A DNA stretch of 64,000 nucleotides from a bacterium. Lineage in GTDB: Bacteria; SAR324; XYD2-FULL-50-16. Of the stretch, positions 46,125-55,268 are shown in pieces. The notes beneath the pieces were generated by a model that was not told where the DNA came from, made no database searches, and was given only the letters and a program-made list of their open reading frames with translations. The translations under genes were made by a program, and so were the position numbers. The first letter of the stretch is position 1. Every line of letters starts with the position of its first letter. The stretch spans positions 33,802 to 97,801 of the forward strand of contig JAHJTV010000084.1 of NCBI GenBank assembly GCA_018829445.1. Reading direction: 5' to 3'.

Positions 46125-46739
46125 TTATACTGAAAAGCACCAGGGATATTTCTGCTTATAGTTCTCTTCAAAAGTTTCCAATTCAGATTGATATCTCAGC
46201 GTTTGAATGATCTGATCATATCCCTCTAACAATGCCTTTTGGGAAAGAGCTTCTATCATGAAATTAAGTATACTGCCTTCTGGCAAGATCAATTTTTTTG
46301 AGTTTAGATCAACCTGTATTTCAATAGAATTTTCCTGGCTGAAACAGCTTTTTATCTTTTCAAAGTCTTTTTTGGAAACAATAGCAGGCAACAGTCCGTT
46401 TTTTACGCAATTGTTATAAAAAATATCAGCAAAACCGGTTGCAATGATTACCTTAAGACCATAATCCATTAGAGCCCATGGAGCGTGTTCTCTTGATGAA
46501 CCACAGCCGAAATTATCACCGGCTACCAGGATACTTGCGTTAAAAAACTCAGGTTTGTTAAGTTCAAAACCCTTGTTATCCTCACCATTATTCAAATAGC
46601 GCCAATCAAAAAACAGATATTTTCCAAACCCGTTACGATCGGTTTTTGTTAGGAACTGTTTTGGAATAATCTGATCCGTATCCACATTGACCCTGTCCAA
46701 AAGAGCAGCTATTCCCATAAAACTGACAAATTTTTTCAT
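46125..46739 (-). CDS. leuD: 3-isopropylmalate dehydratase small subunit
   Basis: 204 residues. Swivel-domain subunit that completes the LeuCD dehydratase of leucine synthesis (isomerises 2- to 3-isopropylmalate). Family blocks are VNVDTDQIIPKQFL near residue 18, NFGCGSSREHAPWAL near 78 and FADIFYNNCVKNGLLP near 105. I start at the ATG at 46737-46739 (MKKFVSFMG), preceded by AAAGGGG; a longer open frame to 46865 runs into leuC and has no family match. 19 bp after the leuC stop, same operon. Confidence 0.95.
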   Translation of the reverse strand: MKKFVSFMGIAALLDRVNVDTDQIIPKQFLTKTDRNGFGKYLFFDWRYLNNGEDNKGFELNKPEFFNASILVAGDNFGCGSSREHAPWALMDYGLKVIIATGFADIFYNNCVKNGLLPAIVSKKDFEKIKSCFSQENSIEIQVDLNSKKLILPEGSILNFMIEALSQKALLEGYDQIIQTLRYQSELETFEENYKQKYPWCFSV

Positions 46740-46758
46740 TTGATCCCCTTTGATAAAA

Positions 46759-48156
46759 TTACATATACTGTCGAACATCTGTAAATCTGCCATTAATAGC
46801 AGCTGCGGCAGCCATTGCCGGTGAAACAAGATGAGTCCTCCCTCCTTTACCCTGGCGACCTTCAAAGTTCCTATTGGAGGTGGAAGCCGACCGCTGACCA
46901 GGGGCTAGTTTATCCCCGTTCATTGCCAGACACATTGAACACCCGGGTTCTCGCCACTCGAAACCGGCAGATTTAAAAACCTCGTCCAATCCCTCTTTTT
47001 CGGCCTGTTCCTTAACACGACCTGATCCGGGGACTGCAATGGCTATCATTCCTTTTTGGATCTTTTTACCATTCAGCACTTTTGCCGCATCTCTGAAATC
47101 TTCAATTCTGCCATTGGTACATGAACCAATAAAAACGACATCTACAATCACATCAGTCAACGGTGTGCCAGCCTTGATGCCCATATACTCAAGGGCTTGC
47201 TTGCATGCAGTACGGCTTTCCTGATTTTCAAAATCATCAGGATCAGGTATATTCTCATTGATTCCAACAACCTGCTCGGGTGAAGTTCCCCATGTAACTT
47301 GCGGTTCGATGGTCGTTACGTCAATAGTGATTGATCGATCATACTTGGCATCTGCATCGGTAGACAACTGACTCCAGTATTTAACAGCATCCATCCAAGC
47401 CTCTTCCGAGGGGAAATTCATTCGATTCTTCAAGTACAAAAATGTTTTTTCATCAGCAGCGATCAAACCTGAGCGAGCACCACATTCGATGGTCAGATTG
47501 CAGAGTGTCATTCTTCCTTCCATGGAAAGATTTTTAACCGCTTCCCCGGCGTATTCTATGACATAACCGGTTCCTCCCTTAGTTCCTATTTGACCAATCA
47601 GAGCAAGCGCCATATCTTTTGCTGATACCCAGGGATTCAGTTTTCCGGTAAAATTAACGAGAAAATTATTGGATTTCTCCTGTTGTAGTGCCTGGGTTGC
47701 CAGAACATGTTCAACCTCAGAAGTTCCAATACCAAATGCCAATGCCCCGAAGGCACCATGTGTTGAGGTGTGACTGTCTCCACAGACAACAACCGTACCG
47801 GGTATAACAGCCCCCAATTCAGGTGCTATGACATGAATAATACCCTGGTTAATATCACCGACATCAAAAAATCTGATTCCATTTTGAATACAATTCTCCC
47901 TCAGAACCTCAACCTGGGTTTGAGCTTCTTGATTGACATAACCGGCTGATTTTAATGTGGGGATACTATGATCGGCAGTTGCCAGGATCATTTCCGGTCT
48001 TCTTACAGCTCGTTTATTAAGGTTCAAACCGGTAAATGCCTGTGGACTTGTTACTTCGTGAATCAGATGCTTATCCACATAGATTATTGAACGATTCTCA
48101 TCGGTTTTTGTGATCACATGCGCATCCCAGATCTTGTCATAAAGAGTTTTCCCCAT
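46759..48156 (-). CDS. leuC: 3-isopropylmalate dehydratase large subunit
   Basis: 465-residue aconitase-family subunit. The opening TLYDKIWDAHVI is typical of LeuC. The 4Fe-4S ligands are Cys in GSCTNGRIEDF and the two in PGCSMCLAMN; HGAFGALAFGIGTSEVEHVL and DSHTSTHG are other active-site blocks. GGAGGA precedes the ATG. It is divergent from a LysR regulator, 126 bp away, which may control it. Confidence 0.96.
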   Translation of the reverse strand: MGKTLYDKIWDAHVITKTDENRSIIYVDKHLIHEVTSPQAFTGLNLNKRAVRRPEMILATADHSIPTLKSAGYVNQEAQTQVEVLRENCIQNGIRFFDVGDINQGIIHVIAPELGAVIPGTVVVCGDSHTSTHGAFGALAFGIGTSEVEHVLATQALQQEKSNNFLVNFTGKLNPWVSAKDMALALIGQIGTKGGTGYVIEYAGEAVKNLSMEGRMTLCNLTIECGARSGLIAADEKTFLYLKNRMNFPSEEAWMDAVKYWSQLSTDADAKYDRSITIDVTTIEPQVTWGTSPEQVVGINENIPDPDDFENQESRTACKQALEYMGIKAGTPLTDVIVDVVFIGSCTNGRIEDFRDAAKVLNGKKIQKGMIAIAVPGSGRVKEQAEKEGLDEVFKSAGFEWREPGCSMCLAMNGDKLAPGQRSASTSNRNFEGRQGKGGRTHLVSPAMAAAAAINGRFTDVRQYM

Positions 48157-48195
48157 CTGTTCCTCCGTTATTAACCATGATCGAATTAATATTAT

Positions 48196-48211
48196 GAACG
48201 TAAAAACGTTC
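48196..48211. promoter_or_regulatory. Palindrome in the leuC/LysR divergent region
   Basis: GAACGT-AAAA-ACGTTC is a perfect 16 bp palindrome 40 bp before leuC. The 10-mer TCGAATTAAT also occurs twice in the region (48181-48190 and 48257-48266). These are candidates for the LysR regulator's binding site. Confidence 0.45.
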
Positions 48212-48282
48212 TTGTTTGTTTACTAAAATAAGCTTACCGTGAAATTTAAACATGCGTCGAATTAATTATCGTCATTTAAAAA

Positions 48283-49206
48283 ATGAATGAAATTCATTTA
48301 AACACCATCGACTTGAACCTGCTTCTGGTTTTCAGTCGCATTTATATCAGGCAAAACCTGACTGAGGCTGCAGAAGATTTAGGTCGCACCCAGTCAGCCT
48401 TAAGTCATGCCCTGGAACGTCTCAGACAGCTCTTTAATGATCCTCTGTTTGTCAGAACATCAAAAAAGATGAAACCGACAAAAAGAGCGGAAGAGTTGGC
48501 TAAACCCATCAAAGAAGCGCTGCTATCTATTAACAATGTGTTCAAATCTCCCAGCCAGTTTTCAGCCGAAAGCCTCAAAAGAACATTTACAATATCGATG
48601 TCGGATTATTGTCAGGTCGTTGTGCTTCCCCGGTTGATGAATTTTTTATTTCGGAATGCTCCCGGGGTGGATATAAAGATACTTCCGTCCTCCAGTTCAG
48701 AGCTTCAAAAAAACCTTGAATCGGGGATATTTGACCTGATTATTGGTAATAAGGATCTGGGTTCCGGGATTATGCAACAGGTTTTATTCGAAGATGAATT
48801 CGTATGTATGGTTAATGACAGCCATGATTTGTCCCGGGGAATTAGATCCATAGAAGATTTTACCAGATTCTCTCATATTCTCTTCACAACGAAAGGAAAG
48901 GGAGACAGGTTGGTAGAGCAGACACTCAAGGAAAAAGGGATACAGAGAAAGGTTGCAATACGGGTTCCCAATGTTCTTGTTATTCCCAAGATAATTCAGT
49001 ACTCGCCATATATTGTCACATTACCGAAAAAACTAGCTGAATCATTAGATATGGACTGGGTTAAGATCCTACGACCACCAATAAAACTTCCCAAGCTTCC
49101 TATTTTCCAATATTGGCACACCACTTCTCATAATGAACCGACACATTCATGGTTCAGAAAGAGCATCCAAGATTTGTTCAGCTCTTCACGTACCATTGAG
49201 TCTTAG
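48283..49206 (+). CDS. LysR-family transcriptional regulator
   Basis: 307 residues. The winged helix-turn-helix covers about 9-66 (NLTEAAEDLGRTQSALSHAL, then FNDPLFVRTSKKMKPT). The effector domain (about 92-300) has the two alpha/beta lobes of LysR proteins (FTISMSDYCQVVVLPRLMNF). The NodD/LeuO-like style of the N-terminus (NTIDLNLLLVFSRIY) is notable. Divergent arrangement with leuCD suggests control of leucine synthesis, but this is inferred from position. No strong ribosome binding site. Confidence 0.9.
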   Translation: MNEIHLNTIDLNLLLVFSRIYIRQNLTEAAEDLGRTQSALSHALERLRQLFNDPLFVRTSKKMKPTKRAEELAKPIKEALLSINNVFKSPSQFSAESLKRTFTISMSDYCQVVVLPRLMNFLFRNAPGVDIKILPSSSSELQKNLESGIFDLIIGNKDLGSGIMQQVLFEDEFVCMVNDSHDLSRGIRSIEDFTRFSHILFTTKGKGDRLVEQTLKEKGIQRKVAIRVPNVLVIPKIIQYSPYIVTLPKKLAESLDMDWVKILRPPIKLPKLPIFQYWHTTSHNEPTHSWFRKSIQDLFSSSRTIES

Positions 49207-49529
49207 GATTCATACCCTGTATCGGCAGTTGCAGTCTTTATCGGAATACAATCGACTGGGAAACAAGGATAAGAATAAGACCGAGTGACAAAATTTATGT
49301 TTTACAATGCAAAAAAATAGATATACCATCGGGATAGTTTGGGATTCGAAGGGATTTACCGGGTTTTGAAGAAAAAATGTGCTAAAGAAAAGAAATCTAT
49401 TCTCCAAAACTTCACTTAGGCTGGATATCAAATTGAATACTACTCTGACCATTTTCAGTAATTTGCTGGAAATGCCCTACTGCGGTTGAGGTTGATTTAT
49501 TATTCAATTCTTAAATAAAAGGAATAGGG
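49207..49529. other. Intergenic region
   Basis: 323 bp between the LysR gene and the CheY-like gene, both on the plus strand. No supported gene, promoter or repeat. Confidence 0.5.
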
Positions 49530-49898
49530 ATGGCAAAAAAAGTACTGGTTACTGAAGATTCACCAATCGTACTCAGCGTACACTCAACCTTGCTAAAATC
49601 GGCAGGATATGAAGTTACGGAAGCTGAGAATAACCTGATAGCTTTGGAAAAGGCTTTAGCTGAAGATTTTGATTTGATTGTTGTCGATATTAACACTCCA
49701 AAAATGGATGGCTATACCTTTTGTAAAGAGATCAGGGCTCAACCTCGATACAAAGATGTTCCTATTCTGGTTATTACTACTGAATCAGATCCCGAGGACA
49801 AAGTGAAAGGATTGGAGGCTGGAGCCGATCTTTTCCTGGTCAAACCTGTTAAAACGGATGATTTTATTGCTCACGCCAATAAGTTACTGGGGAACTAG
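49530..49898 (+). CDS. CheY-like single-domain response regulator
   Basis: 122 residues, a receiver domain only. Acidic pocket residues E9 and D10 (TEDSP), phosphorylation site Asp53 (VVDINTPKMDGY), Thr83/Thr84 (ITTES) and Lys105 (FLVKPV) are all in place. Single receivers serve in chemotaxis or phosphorelays. The flagellin cluster is 7 kb away, so a role in motility is possible, but no chemotaxis gene is adjacent. AGGAATAGGG precedes the ATG. A bidirectional terminator follows. Confidence 0.88.
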   Translation: MAKKVLVTEDSPIVLSVHSTLLKSAGYEVTEAENNLIALEKALAEDFDLIVVDINTPKMDGYTFCKEIRAQPRYKDVPILVITTESDPEDKVKGLEAGADLFLVKPVKTDDFIAHANKLLGN

Positions 49899-49921
49899 AG
49901 ATTCAAAATTAATTAATTGAT

Positions 49922-49963
49922 AAAGGGCTTATAAACGGAAAATATGTTTATAAGCCCTTTTTT
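49922..49963. terminator. Bidirectional terminator between the CheY-like gene and dnaK
   Basis: Arms 49922-49936 and 49946-49960 pair perfectly over 15 positions (AAAGGGCTTATAAAC). T-runs flank it on both strands, and both neighbouring genes converge on it. Confidence 0.92.
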
Positions 49964-49972
49964 CGTTGATTC

Positions 49973-51883
49973 TTAGTTTTTAACCTCTTCAAATTCTGCA
50001 TCAACCACATCAGAATCCTCTTTGTTATCTGAGGACGATTGTTGTGCATGTGCTGATTCTGCCTGTTCCTGTTGATTCTGGCTGCCACTGTACAATTTCG
50101 ATGAAGCGCTGTGAAATACCTGTGTTAAATGCTCAGCAGCCGATTTTAATCCCTGAAGGTCATCTCCTTCCATCATTTTCTTCAGGTCGTTAATGGCAGC
50201 TTCAATGGACACTTTCTCCTCTGAAGACAACTTATCTCCGGATTCCGTCAATGTCTTCTCACATTGATATACCAGCGTATCAGCTTGATTTTTTTGACTG
50301 ATCAAATCTCGCTTAGCCTTGTCACTTTCAGCATGAAGCTCCGCTTCTTTCACCATTTTATCAATCTCCTCTTCGGACAATCCGCTGGAAGATGTAATCT
50401 GAATTTTTTGTTCTTTACCTGTACCCAGGTCCTTGGCAGATACATGCACAATCCCGTTTGCATCAATATCGAATGCAACTTCAATCTGGGGCATTCCTCT
50501 CGGTGCCAACGGTATACCAACCAGTTCGAAACGACCCAGAGTCTTATTATCACCTGCCATTTCCCGCTCGCCCTGAACTACATGAATACTCACTGCCGGT
50601 TGGTTATCTGCAGCTGTGGAAAAAACCTGGCTTTTCTTACAAGGAATAGTCGAGTTTCTCTCAATTAGTCTGGTTGCTACACCACCCAGTGTTTCTATAC
50701 CGAGTGACAAAGGAGTTACATCCAACAGCAGTACATCTTTAACATCGCCTGTTAAAACACCTCCTTGAATGGCAGCACCGGAAGCTACTACTTCATCCGG
50801 GTTGACACCCTTATGGGGCGTTTTACCGAAAAACTCCGTAACGGTTTGTTCAATTTTCGGCATTCTTGTCATTCCACCGACTAAGATCACATCGCTGATG
50901 TCACTGGCTTGCACACCAGCGTCTTTTAAAGCTGCCCGCATCGGCTCAAGACATCGTTGTACCAGATCTTCCGTTATCTGTTCAAATTTTGCTCTTGATA
51001 ACTTGACGTTCAGATGTTTCGGCCCGGATTCGTTAGCTGTGATAAACGGCAGGTTTACATCCGTCTCCATTGAGCTTGATAATTCATGTTTTGCCTTTTC
51101 CGCAGCTTCCTTCAACCGTTGAAGTGCCATTTTATCATTTTTTAATTCAATACCCTGTTGTTTTTTAAACTCATCGGCTAAATAGTCTATGATTCGTTGA
51201 TCAAAATCTTCTCCACCCAAGTGAGTGTCACCATTGGTCGATTTTACCTCAAATACTCCGCCACCAATCTCAAGAACGGAAACATCAAATGTTCCCCCAC
51301 CCAGATCAAAGACAGCAATTAACTCTTCATCCTTTTTATCCAATCCATAAGCCAATGCCGCTGCAGTTGGCTCATTGATCACACGCAATACGTTTAAACC
51401 GGCAATCTTTCCTGCATCTTTGGTAGCCTGACGCTGGGCATCATTAAAATAAGCAGGAACAGTAATCACAGCATCCGTTACGGTTTCACCCAAATAATCC
51501 TCCGCAGTCTGCTTCATTTTCTGCAGAATAAAAGCGGATATTTCTGCAGTTGAATAGTGTTTATCTTTGACATCGATCTGCACCAAACCATTTGGTGCTT
51601 TGGAAATATGATAGCTTAGTGATTTACTATCTTCTTTGACGGTCGCAGAATCAAACTGCCGACCGATAAGACGTTTAGCAGCATATACAGTATTTTCAGG
51701 ATTGGTGATCGCTTGTCTTCTTGCAACTTGGCCGACCAGACGAGCATCTTTATCCGTAAACGCAACAACAGAAGGAGTTGTTCTAGTGCCTTCCGAATTG
51801 GTGATAACCTTGGGATCACCGCCATCCATTACTGCTACGCATGAATTAGTGGTTCCTAAATCTATTCCGATTACTTTTGACAT
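49973..51883 (-). CDS. dnaK: Chaperone DnaK (Hsp70)
   Basis: 636 residues. ATPase domain 1-385 with IGIDLGTTNSCVAVMDG at the start, VYAAKRLIGRQ and VFDLGGGTFDVSVLEIG; substrate-binding domain about 390-505 (LLLDVTPLSLGIETLGG); helical lid and a disordered tail that ends in EFEEVKN, close to the EEVD-like bacterial end. I start at the ATG at 51881-51883 (MSKVIG), with GGAGAG upstream; a start at 51895 would add four residues. grpE and dnaJ are not adjacent, and I see no CIRCE element upstream. Confidence 0.97.
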   Translation of the reverse strand: MSKVIGIDLGTTNSCVAVMDGGDPKVITNSEGTRTTPSVVAFTDKDARLVGQVARRQAITNPENTVYAAKRLIGRQFDSATVKEDSKSLSYHISKAPNGLVQIDVKDKHYSTAEISAFILQKMKQTAEDYLGETVTDAVITVPAYFNDAQRQATKDAGKIAGLNVLRVINEPTAAALAYGLDKKDEELIAVFDLGGGTFDVSVLEIGGGVFEVKSTNGDTHLGGEDFDQRIIDYLADEFKKQQGIELKNDKMALQRLKEAAEKAKHELSSSMETDVNLPFITANESGPKHLNVKLSRAKFEQITEDLVQRCLEPMRAALKDAGVQASDISDVILVGGMTRMPKIEQTVTEFFGKTPHKGVNPDEVVASGAAIQGGVLTGDVKDVLLLDVTPLSLGIETLGGVATRLIERNSTIPCKKSQVFSTAADNQPAVSIHVVQGEREMAGDNKTLGRFELVGIPLAPRGMPQIEVAFDIDANGIVHVSAKDLGTGKEQKIQITSSSGLSEEEIDKMVKEAELHAESDKAKRDLISQKNQADTLVYQCEKTLTESGDKLSSEEKVSIEAAINDLKKMMEGDDLQGLKSAAEHLTQVFHSASSKLYSGSQNQQEQAESAHAQQSSSDNKEDSDVVDAEFEEVKN

Positions 51884-52143
51884 GATTCTCTCCAAATAAA
51901 ATAATTAATTAAAAACTGTGAGTTGTTTTCTATGCTGCAAGGCTGGGGCCATTTTAGAAGTACTTTAATTACAGTGAACAAGAGTGGACAATCTGACTTT
52001 AGGTCAATATTGTACAGATCGTAGATGCTTTAATGGGTCAAAAAACCTGAAAGGAAAAGCAGGTAGGCCAAAATGGAGTTTCAGTTTACGAATAATCAGA
52101 AACCCCAATCATGGGAAAAGTAATAATATCGGTCAAGCGGTTA

Positions 52144-52365
52144 TTACTGAGCCTTCAATTTTTCAATGATATCAAATTCATCAGGAAATTGACCCGTTTG
52201 AATTTTGGAATAGATCAAATCTCCATTAACCCTTATTTCAAAAACCCCTCCTCCGGAAGGTTTTAGTTTTGTTTTAATACCCAGATCCTTTTTTATTCTA
52301 TCCATCAAACTGGTGGCTTGGGGGAGATAATTTCAAGCTTTACAGTATTCAATCTCAATTATCAT
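52144..52365 (-). CDS. SelW/Rdx-family selenoprotein with in-frame UGA (Sec)
   Basis: 73 residues, read through an in-frame TGA at 52333-52335. The translation begins MIIEIEYCKA, then selenocysteine (residue 11), then NYLPQATSLMDRI. The CxxU motif at C8-Sec11 followed by NYLPxA matches SelW/Rdx proteins, and GGGVFEIRVNGDLIYSK with TGQFPDEFDI supply the rest of the thioredoxin-like fold. The frame stays open after the TGA until TAA at 52144-52146, which argues against a pseudogene. CGGAGA precedes the ATG. It lies 25 bp after the ClC gene, probably co-transcribed. It likely has a thiol-redox role. Confidence 0.87.
52302..52313 (-). promoter_or_regulatory. Candidate bacterial SECIS hairpin
   Basis: Starting 20 nt after the UGA, CCA and UGG form a three-pair stem with loop GUUUGA. 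Loop size, first-base G and distance fit bacterial SECIS elements, but the stem is short and another pairing (UAUC with GAUA) competes. Confidence 0.4.
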
Positions 52366-52390
52366 CCTATTCTCCGTTTTTTTAAAAACA

Positions 52391-54229
52391 TCAATGTTGT
52401 AATTCAATATCTCTCATAAGAATCGCTTTATTGTAGGTATCTATTACATCTTTTCGTTTTAGTATTCCTAAGATTTTTTGATGATCTTCAGGATCTACCA
52501 CTGGGACAGTTCCGATATCTTTTATCCCAAATTTTCTGATTGCAGTAGTGAGATTATCATGCGGAAATAACTTTATCAAATCGGTTTCGGCTAATTCTTT
52601 CATGACTACCACATGTTCCAACCCGTCTTCCAACATAATTTCTCTGATATCCTGAAAAGAAACCACACCCGTCATCTTGCCACCTTTATTCATGACAGGG
52701 TAATACTCGGTTTTACTACCAGGAAAAAACTCCATAAATTCAGCAAAACTCATGGTTTCCTGGAGAGTTTCAAATTCTTTTATCATGACACTTTCAACCA
52801 GAATGGAATTCAGAATGTTGGCTTCTACACCTTTGTGCAGATAAATTCCCTGACGGGACAATTCCATTGAATCCAATGAATCGGCACATAGTCTCCTTGC
52901 AACCATAACCCCGATAACTGAAGCAAACATGATGGGAATAATAACTTCATAGTTGCCGGTAATTTCAAACAGAAGGAAGATAGAGGTCATGGGAGAATGA
53001 GTTGCTGCCGCAAGAAAAGCGCCCATGGCAACCAAAGCATATGATCCCGGCTGAATACCCAGACTGGGAAAAATCTGATCGACAGACCAGCCGAAGGCTG
53101 CACCTATCATGGCACCAATAAACAGACAGGGAGCAAATACTCCTCCAACCCCCCCTGATCCAAGTGTTATGGAAGTTGCAATCATCTTCAGCATGATCAG
53201 GATTAAAATAGCGACGATTGAAATCCCCGCAGGGGATTGGATCGCTTCATGAATGTACTTATAGCCATCACCCATCACGCCAATATGGATTAATCCCATT
53301 ACGCCAACCAGAAATGCTCCTAAAATAGGCTTAACCTGGTCGTTCAGTTTAAAGCGATCGAAAATGTCACCAATATAGAAGAAGGTTTTAATAAAAGCAT
53401 ATGCCAGAATTCCTATGAGAAGTCCAAGTATTACATATAAGCCGAACTCATAGTAACTGATGAAATCATACTCAAGAATACCAAAAGTTGGAGCAGAGCT
53501 GTAAAAAGCGCGTGAGATAGCTGTTGCCAAGCCGGAAGCGATGACGATAACCCCAAAGGTTTGAAGCTGGAACTCACCAACCATCACTATTTCCTGGGCA
53601 AATAACACACCTGCTAAAGGTGCGTTAAACTGAGCTGCTATGCCTGCTGCTGATCCGCAGGCTACCAGTACCTTGAGACGGTGGCTACCCATTTCAAAAA
53701 AACGACCAATGGAGGAACCTACGGCTCCTCCAATCTGGGCAACTGGTCCCTCGACACCCGCTGATCCGCCCGTACCAATGGAAATGGCGGATGTGAGGAT
53801 CTTAACAAAAATCTGCCGCGTTCTAATCAATCCTCCTCGGATATGGACACTGATCAAAAATCGTGGCATACCATATCCATTGACTTCCCCGGGGTATTTC
53901 AGGGAAAAGGGAATAATGAGGAGAGCCCCAATCATCGGAATAACGGGGAGGAGCAAACTTGAATACTGGCATAACCAGGGGTAGAAGACTTCGAAACAGA
54001 AATAGTGGATCTCATGAAGAATGAATCTGAAAAAAACCGAAGCAAAACCTGCTCCAATTCCCACAAGGCAGGCCAATATCAATTCTATATTGGTAGAACC
54101 GACGCTAAGATTCCATTTTACCTTTTTTGATAAATAGCCTATCAGCTTTATATTCTTAAACCGGGATATATTGATCATAATCGATGGGAAATGAAAAAGA
54201 AGAAAAAAGGGCAGAATTCCAATCACCAC
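52391..54229 (-). CDS. ClC-type chloride channel/transporter with C-terminal CBS pair
   Basis: 612 residues. About ten or more membrane helices (60-450). Selectivity blocks are GYGMPRFL, GSAGVEGP (with the gating Glu), AQFNAPLAGVLFAQE and GGVFAPCLFIG. The internal proton-path position, Glu203 in E. coli ClC, is Ile here (FAQEIV), with Glu one residue before. Two CBS domains form the end (about 478-600). The first codons are GTG at 54229 without a good ribosome binding site; ATG at 54178 is an alternative. It lies 49 bp after dapF. Confidence 0.88.
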   Translation of the reverse strand: MVIGILPFFLLFHFPSIMINISRFKNIKLIGYLSKKVKWNLSVGSTNIELILACLVGIGAGFASVFFRFILHEIHYFCFEVFYPWLCQYSSLLLPVIPMIGALLIIPFSLKYPGEVNGYGMPRFLISVHIRGGLIRTRQIFVKILTSAISIGTGGSAGVEGPVAQIGGAVGSSIGRFFEMGSHRLKVLVACGSAAGIAAQFNAPLAGVLFAQEIVMVGEFQLQTFGVIVIASGLATAISRAFYSSAPTFGILEYDFISYYEFGLYVILGLLIGILAYAFIKTFFYIGDIFDRFKLNDQVKPILGAFLVGVMGLIHIGVMGDGYKYIHEAIQSPAGISIVAILILIMLKMIATSITLGSGGVGGVFAPCLFIGAMIGAAFGWSVDQIFPSLGIQPGSYALVAMGAFLAAATHSPMTSIFLLFEITGNYEVIIPIMFASVIGVMVARRLCADSLDSMELSRQGIYLHKGVEANILNSILVESVMIKEFETLQETMSFAEFMEFFPGSKTEYYPVMNKGGKMTGVVSFQDIREIMLEDGLEHVVVMKELAETDLIKLFPHDNLTTAIRKFGIKDIGTVPVVDPEDHQKILGILKRKDVIDTYNKAILMRDIELQH

Positions 54230-54278
54230 AAAACTCGATGGTAGACAATCTCTTTCCGCTTAAGCAATACAAATAGAT

Positions 54279-55127
54279 TTAGTTAAACCGCCATTTTCCC
54301 GTGAATACTTCACGAGCCGGACCTTCCATAATTACCTGGTTGCCTTTCCCCTGCCAGGAGAGCTTTAAATCACCACCTGTCAAATGATTGAGTATCGCAG
54401 TATCGGTCTTATTATTGAGTATCCCCGCCACGCATACGGCAGAAGCCCCTGTTCCACAGGCCCAGGTTTCTCCGGCACCTCTTTCCCACGTTCTTTGAAT
54501 AATTTCATTTCGGGAAATAATCTGAACAAACTCAACATTGATTCTTCTGGGAAAGTAAGCAGAGTTTTCTATGATTGGCCCCCATTTCTCCACAGGGAAA
54601 GATTTAACATCATCTACAAAGGTTACAAAATGGGGATTTCCCAGGGATACGAGTGTGCCGTTTAGTTGAAACTCCCCAAAATCGAAGGATTGATTGATAA
54701 CCTGTTCACCATTCAGGGTACTAGGGATTTTTTCCGCATTCAACTCCGGTTCACCCATTTGTACAATTACAGTTTCAATTTTGTTTTCGTTTCCGGCTTT
54801 AAGAACCAATTCTTTTATTCCTGCTCCCGTCTCAACAGTAATTGTATACTTGTCTACCAGTTTTCTCTCAAGTGCAAATTTTCCGACACAGCGGATGGCA
54901 TTTCCACACATCTCTGATTCTGATCCGTCAGGATTGAACATAATCATTCTGATGTCAGCAACATCGCTGGGTGCAATCAATATCAAACCGTCCGATCCTA
55001 CTCCAAAATGCCGATGGCTAATGGTTTTAGCAAGCTCTACCGGATTTTCCACAACTTCTTCAAAGAGGTTAATATATACATAATCATTTCCGGCACCTTC
55101 CATTTTTGTGAAATTAAGTGTTTTCAT
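54279..55127 (-). CDS. dapF: Diaminopimelate epimerase
   Basis: 282 residues. It converts LL- to meso-diaminopimelate for lysine and peptidoglycan. The two catalytic cysteines are in EMCGNAIRCVG (about residue 77) and WACGTGASAV (about residue 225), and the start NFTKMEGAGNDYVYI is characteristic. Likely first gene of a unit with the ClC and SelW-like genes. Divergent from the exported protein at 55269. Confidence 0.96.
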   Translation of the reverse strand: MKTLNFTKMEGAGNDYVYINLFEEVVENPVELAKTISHRHFGVGSDGLILIAPSDVADIRMIMFNPDGSESEMCGNAIRCVGKFALERKLVDKYTITVETGAGIKELVLKAGNENKIETVIVQMGEPELNAEKIPSTLNGEQVINQSFDFGEFQLNGTLVSLGNPHFVTFVDDVKSFPVEKWGPIIENSAYFPRRINVEFVQIISRNEIIQRTWERGAGETWACGTGASAVCVAGILNNKTDTAILNHLTGGDLKLSWQGKGNQVIMEGPAREVFTGKWRFN

Positions 55128-55268
55128 ATACTCTGCAATAATAAATATTGGTCAATGTCTTTCTTTTTACGGTGGATGGATCAAATTAAGTTATTTATGA
55201 TTAATGTTGCCATTGAAAGAATTGTAGAAGATATCTACCAAATAAACAATGTTACAACCGGTTATCGG

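Noticed and set aside
45906..46133. 75-codon open frame
   Set aside because: It spans the inverted repeat at 45988-46015, runs into the leuD stop on the other strand, and has no recognisable features.
46740..46865. Longer leuD start overlapping leuC
   Set aside because: The extra residues come from the leuC 3' end in another frame and have no family match; the ATG at 46739 has a good ribosome binding site.
51884..52143. CIRCE or heat-shock promoter upstream of dnaK
   Set aside because: No TTAGCACTC-type inverted repeat, and no good CTTGAA/CCCCAT pair at proper spacing.
52333..52335. TGA as a disabling mutation (pseudogene)
   Set aside because: It falls exactly at the redox-active CxxU position, and the rest of the frame is intact and family-like on both sides.
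55008..55268. Longer N-terminus of the exported protein at 55269
   Set aside because: It overlaps dapF on the opposite strand and would bury the signal peptide.
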